Positions 44,479-52,942 of a DNA stretch of 64,000 nt are shown piece after piece. The DNA is from Membranihabitans marinus. Its GTDB lineage: Bacteria; Bacteroidota; Bacteroidia; Chitinophagales; Saprospiraceae. Location of the stretch: contig NZ_JAHVHU010000010.1 in the NCBI RefSeq assembly GCF_019802045.1, positions 1 through 64,000 of the forward strand. The letters run 5' to 3'. The translations under genes were made by a program, and so were the position numbers. Position 1 is the first letter of the stretch; each line of letters begins with the position of its first letter. The notes under the pieces are model-generated. The model did no database searches. It was given only the letters and a program-made list of their open reading frames with translations, and was not told where the DNA came from.

Positions 44479-45879
44479 TTACACTCGCTCCGGAATTACA
44501 AAAGGTTCCCGGTATGCTTCCCTGGATATCATCGCATTGGCTTCGTGATCATTTTTAAACCGCATACTTTGAGGATCAAACTCCAAAGTCCGGCCCAATT
44601 GATAGGATATATTTCCGAGATGCATCACCATACAAGAATGCACGCCATCCTTTATCTTAGCTTTAAGCATGGAAGGATCATTGGCACGGATGGAATCTAT
44701 AAAGTTTTTATAGTTGTCAGCCAGACCACTGCCTGATGGTCCGGGGTCGCCATCTGTTCCCATATAGGTTTTCCATTCATCGACATTTTTGACCATGTAG
44801 CCCTTGGATCCAAAAAAGAGGTTTCCAATATTGTTTTTAGAACTCTTCATATAGCCGGTAGAATCAGTGGTATTATCACTCAATTGGATGTCTTGGTTGC
44901 TGTACCAGTGTCGTACTTCAAACTGCAACACTTTTTTCTTATCACCCTTTCCTTCCGGATTTGGAAATTCAAACATAGCCATGAGGTCATTGGGGGTATT
45001 CTGGGCATCATCAAACATAAAATGCCCGCCAACCGCAGAAATCTTCTCAGGCAACCCCACATTTAGCCCCCACCGTGCAATATCCAATTCATGGACGCCC
45101 TGATTCCCCATATCGCCATTGCCGTAGTCCCAGTTCCAGTGCCAGTTGTAGTGAAATCGATTGGGGTTGAAAGGTCGCTTTGGTGCAGGCCCCAACCACA
45201 AATCATAATCTACTTTAGACATATACTTTCGGGTGAAATTTCCTTGTGGATGGGTTTGACCAGCTCGTAAAGGCCCATCGGGATAGGTACCAATCGTGTC
45301 TCGTCTTTTGAAGCAGACACCTTTGGCCATGTAAACTTCGCCCAACTGTCCGGAATGCAAGAATTCTGCCGCAGAAATTGCGCAAGGATTGTTTCGTTGC
45401 TCCGCACCATCCTGGACAATCACATCGTACTTATCTGCCGCTTCCAGTAGTTTTTGTCCCTCGTAAATATTATAACAGGCTGGTTTTTCCACGGAAACAT
45501 GCTTACCTGCCTGAATAGCCCATATCGCTGCCAATGCATGCCAATGATTGGGCGTCACGATCGACACCGCGTCAATGTTTTTATCTTCGAAAAGTTTTCG
45601 CATGTCGACATATGTTTTCGGTCGCTTGAGCCCCTTGCTGGTAAAATGTTTATCAATAACATCCTCAAACAAGTTTTCATCAACATCACAAATCGCAACC
45701 ACCTCCACATTGTCCAGCTCATTATAGCTTTTGATGTGATTCTGCCCCATTCCACGGATACCAATCACCCCGACCCGGACACGATCGTTCGCTCCTCTAC
45801 TTTGGGCATTAAGGATGAAAGGTACATTCATGGCAGCTGCTCCCACCATTGTATTTTTGATAAATTTTCTTCTTTTCAT
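44479..45879 (-). CDS. Tat-exported Gfo/Idh/MocA-family oxidoreductase
   Basis: 466 residues, with an N-terminal twin-basic signal (MKRRKFIKNTMVGAAAM). Rossmann loop GIRGMG (about 40-45), EKPACYNIYEGQ with the catalytic Lys (131-140), and YNWHWNWDYGNGDMGNQG in the C-terminal half. It differs from its paralogue at 41129 in an insert around residues 290-330 (FPNPEGKGDKKKVLQFE region). It is monocistronic with long gaps on both sides. It probably acts on a sugar in the periplasm, along with the other exported members of the region. Confidence 0.92.
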   Translation of the reverse strand: MKRRKFIKNTMVGAAAMNVPFILNAQSRGANDRVRVGVIGIRGMGQNHIKSYNELDNVEVVAICDVDENLFEDVIDKHFTSKGLKRPKTYVDMRKLFEDKNIDAVSIVTPNHWHALAAIWAIQAGKHVSVEKPACYNIYEGQKLLEAADKYDVIVQDGAEQRNNPCAISAAEFLHSGQLGEVYMAKGVCFKRRDTIGTYPDGPLRAGQTHPQGNFTRKYMSKVDYDLWLGPAPKRPFNPNRFHYNWHWNWDYGNGDMGNQGVHELDIARWGLNVGLPEKISAVGGHFMFDDAQNTPNDLMAMFEFPNPEGKGDKKKVLQFEVRHWYSNQDIQLSDNTTDSTGYMKSSKNNIGNLFFGSKGYMVKNVDEWKTYMGTDGDPGPSGSGLADNYKNFIDSIRANDPSMLKAKIKDGVHSCMVMHLGNISYQLGRTLEFDPQSMRFKNDHEANAMISREAYREPFVIPERV

Positions 45880-46307
45880 TGATCCGATTTTTATTTAAAC
45901 AGCCAAGTTAATGAATTAATGCTATATGGGGATAAAAATTAATTTTCTATCTTGAAATAGGTTGGTTGCTCCTGTTTTACAACAAACTGCGCACCATATA
46001 TCATACCCATAATGGGGCTAGCCCGCAAGTTCCATGGTCTTCGATGAATACAGTCAGGGGTGGATGTAGTCTCAGCCCGAACGTGGGTAAAGGAGAGACA
46101 GTCGACCGCTGCGCATGATAAGCGAAAAACTTTTTTCCGATAGAAGAACTCCTGCGAAAAGTATCAAGGATATTTTGGATTTTAACCATATGGCACACAG
46201 TATAAATAGGCTTTAGAGTAGATTGACATGGTGTATAAAGCACGTTAACCCATCAACAACGAAAAGCAAAATTCTTCTTCTGAGAATTTTACATTACTTT
46301 TATCCTG
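45880..46307. other. divergent intergenic region, hairpin before the DUF2064 gene
   Basis: 428 bp between diverging genes. At 46268-46290, AAAATTCT, a 7-nt loop, AGAATTTT forms an 8-bp hairpin ending 18 nt before the GTG start at 46308. A near-consensus TACTTTTA box overlaps the space after it. No other feature recognised. Confidence 0.4.
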
Positions 46308-47021
46308 GTGAACATACATCGACAAAATAACTGCGGCGATACTGCCTTGATGGTTTTTTCCCTGTCATCGAAAAGAGAGGCAGAACGCAAAGCCCTTTTT
46401 GGTCCATATAAAAAAAGGCTGTCACGCAATTTATTTGAATTACTGATTGATCAAACCAAAACAATCACGAAAGCAAGTTGTGGCGATGTTGTCTGGATTG
46501 ATGAGACCAAACAGCGGGGAAATACCTTTGCAGAGAGGTTCGGCAATGCTTTTAAAGATGTGTTTGCGCTTGGTTATGATAAGGTGCTAGCCATCGGCAA
46601 TGATTGTCCAGAACTTACCACAGATATTCTGCTTCAAGGGATTGATCAACTGAACCACCAGGATCTGGTGCTGGGCCCATCCTCCGATGGCGGGATATAT
46701 TTAATCGGCTTTTCCAAAGCTATTTTCAATGAACAACGGTTTTGCATGTTGCCTTGGATGTCTGACAACCTGTTTTCATCGATTATTCAGCAAGCCCGAG
46801 CCCGGAACATTGATTTTCACTGCTTCAGTCCGCTCTCAGATATAGATAAAAAATCAGCAGTCATACAATACGCAAAGAGAAATCCGGGAACCTTGATTTT
46901 CCGGCTCGTTTCCTCCTTTTTGATTTTTAATCATTCCTTCAACTTTGAAGACCAGACACTTTCAATTCACCCTTTCGCCGGACATCGCTATTTACTCCGT
47001 GCACCACCGGTTTACTGTTAA
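46308..47021 (+). CDS. DUF2064 family protein (glycosyltransferase-A-like)
   Basis: 237-residue protein of the DUF2064/TIGR04282-like family, which has a nucleotide-diphospho-sugar-transferase fold. Motifs seen: IGNDCPELTTDILLQG (about 104-119) and LVLGPSSDGGIYLIGF (about 126-141), with acidic residues that could hold a metal. Members occur in glycan and arsenosugar-like pathways, but activity is generally unproven. The GTG start is supported by the lack of an in-frame ATG nearby. It is followed by a SusC gene after 116 bp on the same strand. Confidence 0.75.
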   Translation: MNIHRQNNCGDTALMVFSLSSKREAERKALFGPYKKRLSRNLFELLIDQTKTITKASCGDVVWIDETKQRGNTFAERFGNAFKDVFALGYDKVLAIGNDCPELTTDILLQGIDQLNHQDLVLGPSSDGGIYLIGFSKAIFNEQRFCMLPWMSDNLFSSIIQQARARNIDFHCFSPLSDIDKKSAVIQYAKRNPGTLIFRLVSSFLIFNHSFNFEDQTLSIHPFAGHRYLLRAPPVYC

Positions 47022-47137
47022 ATGATCATTCCCTCCATATTTCATGGACCCACATAAATCTACCGGGTGGTATTTCCCGTATGTCATGGTATTACTGCTC
47101 TTTTAGTCATTGAAACCATTTAACAGGTACATATAAA

Positions 47138-50100
47138 ATGAAGATTGTATTCCTTTCAATTTTTCAATTAATTGCTACGGCATCCATTTCACAACATACT
47201 TTAAGATCAGTGGTATTATCAACTGATTACAAACCAATTCCATATGCTACAGTGAATGAAATAGGAACCCAGAATTATACCATTACGGATGAATCCGGAA
47301 GTTTTAAACTAAAAGTCAACTCTGATGATTTCACCGTCCGGATCTCATCCATTGGGTACAAAACCCGGGACATCCGAGTCCAAAACAACAAAATATCAGA
47401 CACGATTATTTTGCAAAATGCCCTCGAAACACTCGATGAAATTGTAGTTACTGCTCTGGGTATCGAACGGAATAAACAATCGCTGGTTTCCTCGGTTTCA
47501 GAGCTGAATTCTGAAGACTTAACTACAGTGCCATCCACCAACTTACTCAATAATTTATCCGGCCGGGTAGCCGGCGTTCAGGTTACAAATGGATCATCGG
47601 GCGTAGGATCTTCTTCCCGCATCGTGATTCGAGGTGAAAATTCACTTAGTGGAAGTAATCAACCGTTGTTCGTCGTCGATGGAATGCCGGTCAGTAACGA
47701 GTTGGTGACGAGCGACCTCACAAATGATGGTGCATTGCAGGAGGTGGATTACGGCAATGGCGGCGCGGAAATCAATCCCGATGACATCGCGTCCATATCC
47801 ATCCTCAAAGGTGCCGGTTCTGCAGCGCTTTATGGAGCCCGTGCTGCAAATGGCGTCGTGCTGATCTCGACAAAAAAGGGTAAAAGAAGCAAGGGATTGG
47901 GAATAACCACCAGTAGCTCCATCACGGCCGAAACACCGTTAACCCTCCCCGACTATCAAAACACCTACGGTGGTGGATCCAACGGTCAATACGCTTTCGA
48001 GAATGGTCAGGGTGCCGGGGTGAACGATGGGGGGATCAGCAGTTATGGGCCCAGACTAGACCAGGGGATACAGATCCCGCAGTTTGACAGTCCATCCATA
48101 GACATCGAAGGAAATCCGGTACGCGCGGGTGATGTGATCGCCCGGACCTTACCAGATGGTTCATACACTCCCATTACGCCCACGCCCTGGGTATCCAGGC
48201 CCGATAATGTTCGCCATTTTCTTAATACTGGACTGACCTATCAAAACACCATTGCACTAAGCTCTACGGACGACAAAGGAAGCACCCGGATTTCGTACCA
48301 CAATTTACGGAATGAAGGCATCCTGCCCAATACAGATCTTAAAAGAGACGGTCTGTCGATCAGCTTCAACCAAGATATCAATGAGCGACTAAACGTAATT
48401 GGTTTTTTAAACTACATCAACAGCAGAAGTAAAAACCGGCCCAACCTGGGTTATGGCTACGAAAATGTGATGTACGGATTCATATGGACCGGCCGGCAAA
48501 CCGACATCCGATCATTGAAAAATTATTGGCAGGCTGGTCAGGAAGGGATCCAGCATTACGACTTTAATTATCTGTGGATAACCAATCCCTATCTGACCCT
48601 GTATGAAAACACCAACAGTTTCCATAAAAATCGAGTGCTGGGTAATGGTACCATATCGTATGACCTGACAGATAATCTAAGTTTGACCTACCGCTCAGGG
48701 TATGACACCTACAACGATAATCGGGCCTTCCGCAGAGCAGTGAGTACCAACGCCAATCCTCAGGGCTCCTACCGGGAAGACCAGGTAAAATTCAGTGAAC
48801 TCAATATTAATGCGGACGTATCCTACCGGTCAGCCCCCGGAAATGTCTGGCGATACACCCTCACGACCGGCATCAATCGATTTGACCAAAAGATCGGCTA
48901 TCAATATTCCGAAGCCTCCCAACTGGCAATTCCGGGCATCTATACGCTGTCCAATTCACGAACACCGCTGAAAGGAAACAGCCAGCGATTTCAAAAAAGG
49001 ATCAACAGCGTCTATGCCACCGGAAATATCGCGATGCAAAATTCCTTGTATTTTGATCTAACCTTCCGAAATGACTGGAGCAGCACCCTCCCTGCGGACA
49101 ACAACTCATTCGGATATTATTCTGCCGGAATGAGCTACATCGTTTCCAACCGGGTGAAACTTCCTAAATGGATGTCCTACTTAAAACTCCGCTTGAGTGC
49201 AGCCAGTGTAGGCAATGACACCGAGCCCTACCAAAACACCCAGACTTACCTATTTAATCAAAACTATGGCAGTCAATTTAAAGTGACCAATGAAACAGTG
49301 CTCAAAAATGCCGATTTAAAACCTGAACGGCTCAATGCGTATGAAGCCGGACTGGAATCGTGGTTCTTTCAGGATAAATTGCAGATTGATCTCGCGATAT
49401 ATCAAAATGTGAGCATCAATCAGATCATATCTCGCCCCATATCGGCGGCCGGCGGATTTCAGAATTACAATGTTAATGGTGGGGAGGTTCGCACTCGGGG
49501 ATTGGAAACGATGCTGAGTGCAGAGACCATCAGATCAAATCATTTTAGTTGGTGGTCTTCCGTGAACTTTATGGCCTTTCATAGTCTGGTCACGCGGCTT
49601 CCGGAAGGGGTTGATCAATTCGTCACTGCCACAGCAAAAATTTTCGGAGGTGGTGGAGGGTCGAATACCGTTTTTTACATTGCACGTAAAAATGGCCAGG
49701 TAGGTGATATGTATGGGACCGGATTTGAGGAAAGGAATGGACAAATCGTTTATGGCTTGAACGGGCTACCGATCCAAGATGGGAACCTGAGGTTATTGGG
49801 TAATTACAATCCCGACTTTATCATGGGATTCAATAATAAAATCACTTATAAAAATATTGCATTGACCGTTTTGGTGGATTGGCGAAAGGGCGGAACGATC
49901 GTTTCTCGGACCAAAGCCATTGGAAGTACATCTGGTGTTCTGAAAGAGACCTTGAAGGGTCGGGAAAATGGCGTAGTGGGCGAAGGGATTGTGAACATCG
50001 GAACCAATGAGGCACCTCAGTATATTCCTAACAATAAATCGGTTAGCGCCAGTCTGTTCTATAATAACTTTTATGATCGGGGCAACGAAGCAACCGCTTT

Positions 50101-50353
50101 GTACGATGCCTCCTACCTCAAGTTGCGTGAGCTCAGTATTTTTTACATGCTCCCGGAAAGCATGGTGAAATCGATCGGTTTTGAAAAAATCCGGGTGGGA
50201 TTCGTAGGAACCAATTTGCTATTATTTACAGAAAACCCGCATTTTGATCCAGAACTGAATGCCTTCCAGGATCGCAATATCGTCTATGGTGTCGAAGACA
50301 TTTCCTATCCTTCGACCCGGAGTTTTGGCGTCAGTTTAAAAACTCAATTTTAA
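47138..50353 (+). CDS. SusC/RagA-family TonB-linked outer-membrane transporter
   Basis: 1071 residues: signal peptide (about 1-19), CarboxypepD_reg-like domain (about 20-95), a linking motif ALETLDEIVVTALGIERN (about 91-108), plug with NLLNNLSGRVAGVQV and SRIVIRGENSL (about 130-170), a TonB-dependent barrel, and a C-terminal Phe. It imports large substrates, usually oligosaccharides, together with a SusD lipoprotein. Its SusD partner starts only 9 bp downstream (50363), although that gene has an insertion at its start. No glycoside hydrolase adjoins this pair, so the substrate is unknown. Confidence 0.95.
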   Translation: MKIVFLSIFQLIATASISQHTLRSVVLSTDYKPIPYATVNEIGTQNYTITDESGSFKLKVNSDDFTVRISSIGYKTRDIRVQNNKISDTIILQNALETLDEIVVTALGIERNKQSLVSSVSELNSEDLTTVPSTNLLNNLSGRVAGVQVTNGSSGVGSSSRIVIRGENSLSGSNQPLFVVDGMPVSNELVTSDLTNDGALQEVDYGNGGAEINPDDIASISILKGAGSAALYGARAANGVVLISTKKGKRSKGLGITTSSSITAETPLTLPDYQNTYGGGSNGQYAFENGQGAGVNDGGISSYGPRLDQGIQIPQFDSPSIDIEGNPVRAGDVIARTLPDGSYTPITPTPWVSRPDNVRHFLNTGLTYQNTIALSSTDDKGSTRISYHNLRNEGILPNTDLKRDGLSISFNQDINERLNVIGFLNYINSRSKNRPNLGYGYENVMYGFIWTGRQTDIRSLKNYWQAGQEGIQHYDFNYLWITNPYLTLYENTNSFHKNRVLGNGTISYDLTDNLSLTYRSGYDTYNDNRAFRRAVSTNANPQGSYREDQVKFSELNINADVSYRSAPGNVWRYTLTTGINRFDQKIGYQYSEASQLAIPGIYTLSNSRTPLKGNSQRFQKRINSVYATGNIAMQNSLYFDLTFRNDWSSTLPADNNSFGYYSAGMSYIVSNRVKLPKWMSYLKLRLSAASVGNDTEPYQNTQTYLFNQNYGSQFKVTNETVLKNADLKPERLNAYEAGLESWFFQDKLQIDLAIYQNVSINQIISRPISAAGGFQNYNVNGGEVRTRGLETMLSAETIRSNHFSWWSSVNFMAFHSLVTRLPEGVDQFVTATAKIFGGGGGSNTVFYIARKNGQVGDMYGTGFEERNGQIVYGLNGLPIQDGNLRLLGNYNPDFIMGFNNKITYKNIALTVLVDWRKGGTIVSRTKAIGSTSGVLKETLKGRENGVVGEGIVNIGTNEAPQYIPNNKSVSASLFYNNFYDRGNEATALYDASYLKLRELSIFYMLPESMVKSIGFEKIRVGFVGTNLLLFTENPHFDPELNAFQDRNIVYGVEDISYPSTRSFGVSLKTQF

Positions 50354-50362
50354 AACACAGAT

Positions 50363-52642
50363 ATGAAACATCAAATATATTATTTCCTGGTACATTCATG
50401 GAGAATATTCTCTTCTCCATTTAATTTCAAAAGGCTTTCCAGGTTCTTAAGCCAAAGTTTAATGGCCAGGCAACTCATCCCTAGCTTTACGGCTATCCGT
50501 CAGATCAAAAATACCCATTCGAATTTTGGTCCAAAACCAAGTATAGAACAAATTCTATATATAAACTCTCAATTTATAAAACTTGCTCAAGTGGATAGTA
50601 CTAGTAAAGAGCACGCGTGGAACACGACTAATTGGACGGGTCGCCCGGAAAAAATGCGTGGGAGCGGGTGCCTGCCTGCGCGTGAGTATTCATTTTTTCT
50701 TGATTTTTGCTCTACTTTGCATCAAGGCAAAGTAGAAAAAGAAAATAAGCACCATCATCTAAATAGGTATACTCACTTAGCGTTTCATACACTAGCCTTT
50801 TGGAAACTAAATTGGTGGTATTTAGGGGTTCAGCAGCGTGTCCGACTCTGGCGTATATCCCTACGACCCTTTTGCTCCCCGCCGGCTACTATATCCCTAA
50901 CCTTAGCTCGGCAATCCTTCCAATGGTTCAGATCAATCCGCTGGCTTACCAATCTGGTTCGGAAAAGGATTGGAAACCTAGCGGGGAGGATTAGCGAAAG
51001 AGCAAAGATTGCCCAGCCAGAATCTTATAGTATCATGAACTTTGTTCCACTTGCACTAGTGCACGCAGAACTAAGTCTCTATTGCTACCAATGTCTCCCG
51101 CAGATCACACAGATCAGCGCAGATATTACCACGTCATCGGCGTGGTTAGAGAGTAAATCAGCGAGAATCTGCGAAATCAGCGGGAAGCATAACTTTAGCT
51201 ATTTAGTTCCCAGCGCACTAGTGCTTTTCTTCATTTTATTCTTGTCCAGTTGTACCAATGACTTTGATCAAATCAATGAAAACCCAAACACCCCGGAAAA
51301 AGTACACCCACAGTTTTTATTGACCAATGTGATTTTTGAAGCCGCAGACCAAAGTGCTTATAATCAGGGATTTCGTTTGGCCAATTTTCTGGCTCAGTTT
51401 GCGGCAAGTCCCGAGTTCGAGCGGATAGACCGGTATGAAATGGGAGGAAACAGCGCATACTGGAATACCATATTTCGATTACTTAGCGATATCCGTTCGA
51501 TGCAGGAACTCGAAGGAACCAATGAGGCCTACCAGGCCGTAGGGGACATAATAAGTAGCTACCTCTTTTCACAACTCACCGACCTGTGGGGTGATGTACC
51601 GTACACAGAAGCCGTACAAGCCATCGACGGAAATTATGCTCCAAAATATGATACGCAGAAAAATATTTACACCGATCCCCAAACCGGCATTCTCGCTGTG
51701 CTAAAGCGGGCAGCGCACACCCTGAAAAACACCTCCTCCCCCATTGCCGGTGACATCCTGTTTGATAATAATTTGGATGGTTGGATACGATTTGCCAATT
51801 CACTCCGTTTGCGGTATCTGATGCGTATTAGCCATAGGCTTTCGGACTACTCTGAGATCCAAGAATTGGCTGAGTCGGATAAATTGATCTCATCCAACTC
51901 TCAAAATGCTGTAGTTCCATACCTCAGTTCAGCTCCAAATCAATGGCCAATGTCAGCATCGGCATTGGGACTTTACCAGGAACACCGGATGTCTAAAACG
52001 GTAGATTCTGTGCTGACTCTCTGGAATGATCCCCGGATTGCTGTTTTATACCAGCCAACCGAAAAAAGCACAACAAGTGGTCATCCCGAATATAAGGGCT
52101 TGCAAAATGGACAAACCCCTGAAACGATTAGCGAGAAAGGCATCAATCTCAGTGACATCTCCCTTTTTGGTTCTATATTCAGAGACATTCCCAATGGAGT
52201 AAATGCGCAGTTTATGCAGTATTCCGAAGTGCAATTTGCTCTGGCAGAAGCGGCTGAACGAGACTTTATCGAGGCAGATGCTGGGAAATATTACAAAGAA
52301 GGCATCCGCGCCAGTTTTGAGTATTATGGGCTGGAGGTCCCCAATGATTACTTTAATCAAACATCCGTAGCATTGAATGGTGAGAATAACCTGATCAAAA
52401 TAATGACACAAAAATGGCTTTCACTGATAGGAATAGGTCATGAAGCCTGGTTCAATGTACGTCGAACCGGAATTCCAGAATTGAAGCCCGGGCCGGATAA
52501 TCTGAACGAGGATCGGTATCCGGTCCGGTACCTCTATCCCGAATCCGAACAAGCCACCAATGCTGAAAATTATAAGGGAGCCGTGTCCCGAATGGGCGGG
52601 GATAATATCAACAATAAAGGATGGTGGGAACGATTCCAATAA
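50363..52642 (+). CDS. SusD/RagB-like outer-membrane lipoprotein with a long in-frame insertion in its signal region
   Basis: Surface glycan-binding partner of the upstream SusC. From about 51240 the protein is an ordinary SusD-like_2 lipoprotein: LFLSSC (lipobox), then CTNDFDQINENPNTPEKV and about 460 residues of helical SusD sequence. Before that, the frame from ATG 50363 begins MKHQIYYFLV, which would join naturally to VLFFILFLSSC as one signal peptide. About 277 codons of repeat-like sequence separate the halves, with no stop. If translated from 50363, the lipobox would lie near residue 297 and normal export is unlikely. Starts at ATG 51035 or GTG 51221 might rescue a protein. The gene may be inactive, alternatively started, or spliced by an unknown route. 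Confidence 0.8.
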   Translation: MKHQIYYFLVHSWRIFSSPFNFKRLSRFLSQSLMARQLIPSFTAIRQIKNTHSNFGPKPSIEQILYINSQFIKLAQVDSTSKEHAWNTTNWTGRPEKMRGSGCLPAREYSFFLDFCSTLHQGKVEKENKHHHLNRYTHLAFHTLAFWKLNWWYLGVQQRVRLWRISLRPFCSPPATISLTLARQSFQWFRSIRWLTNLVRKRIGNLAGRISERAKIAQPESYSIMNFVPLALVHAELSLYCYQCLPQITQISADITTSSAWLESKSARICEISGKHNFSYLVPSALVLFFILFLSSCTNDFDQINENPNTPEKVHPQFLLTNVIFEAADQSAYNQGFRLANFLAQFAASPEFERIDRYEMGGNSAYWNTIFRLLSDIRSMQELEGTNEAYQAVGDIISSYLFSQLTDLWGDVPYTEAVQAIDGNYAPKYDTQKNIYTDPQTGILAVLKRAAHTLKNTSSPIAGDILFDNNLDGWIRFANSLRLRYLMRISHRLSDYSEIQELAESDKLISSNSQNAVVPYLSSAPNQWPMSASALGLYQEHRMSKTVDSVLTLWNDPRIAVLYQPTEKSTTSGHPEYKGLQNGQTPETISEKGINLSDISLFGSIFRDIPNGVNAQFMQYSEVQFALAEAAERDFIEADAGKYYKEGIRASFEYYGLEVPNDYFNQTSVALNGENNLIKIMTQKWLSLIGIGHEAWFNVRRTGIPELKPGPDNLNEDRYPVRYLYPESEQATNAENYKGAVSRMGGDNINNKGWWERFQ
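50393..51224. repeat. composite palindromic repeat insertion in the SusD gene
   Basis: The segment has no resemblance to SusD and is crowded with inverted repeats: ATGGAGAA/TTCTCCAT (50398-50420) at its left end, CTACTTTGC/GCAAAGTAG (50712-50735), CTCCCCGC/GCGGGGAG (about 50875-50988) enclosing CAATCCTT/AAGGATTG (50912-50972), and the large palindrome at 51053-51224 at its right end. The direct repeat TATATCCCTA occurs twice near 50854-50900. There is no transposase. It looks like several intergenic repeat elements stacked in one place, yet the SusD frame stays open throughout. Confidence 0.75.
51053..51224. repeat. 172-bp imperfect palindrome with GCACTAGTGC ends
   Basis: Both ends are the self-palindromic decamer GCACTAGTGC (51053-51062 and 51215-51224). 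Inside, CCCGCAGATCACACAGATCA and its imperfect complement (about 51166-51184) form the arms, and CCACG-tcatcgg-CGTGG (51129-51145) forms the tip. The spaced GCAGAT/ATCTGC words resemble a class of intergenic repeats seen in environmental Bacteroidota. The right end coincides with the point where normal SusD coding resumes. Confidence 0.8.
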
Positions 52643-52942
52643 AGCCATTGCAATGGTTTGACTGCAACAGGTTTGTGCACGATGCCACCGGTATTCACAT
52701 GGGGTTGTGCTCTAATATTTTGGGTTCATCCTCAAATTTAATAATTTCAATATGGCAAGAAGTTGATAATATGTGGAAACTTAAAGACCTCAGCGAGATC
52801 AAAACTATGTTAGCAAAGGTGTTTGACCAAATGTCGACCTTCGCGAGGTCGCAATGAGTAAATTGAAATACTGCAGTACCTTCATAACCAGCCTAAGTTA
52901 TTAGACCAGACCACCAATATCTAAAAATTTAAAACAACTTTT
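52643..52942. other. intergenic region with a short repeat-like hairpin
   Basis: 300 bp between the SusD gene and the nucleoside hydrolase gene. CGACCT-tcgcg-AGGTCG (52835-52851) followed by CAATGAG is a small hairpin of a type frequent between genes in Bacteroidota. No T-run, and no convincing promoter before 52943. Confidence 0.45.

Noticed and set aside
46001-46243. Minus-strand open frame of 80 codons in the gap before the DUF2064 gene
   Set aside because: No domain-like pattern and no sensible start context.
50393-51220. A novel N-terminal domain on SusD encoded by 50393-51220
   Set aside because: The translated sequence is rich in Trp/Arg/His with no domain pattern, sits upstream of the lipobox, and coincides with palindromic repeat DNA. 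A repeat insertion explains it better than a new domain.
52621-52857. Open frame overlapping the SusD 3' end
   Set aside because: Runs through the repeat-like hairpin at 52835-52851 and has no recognisable protein features.
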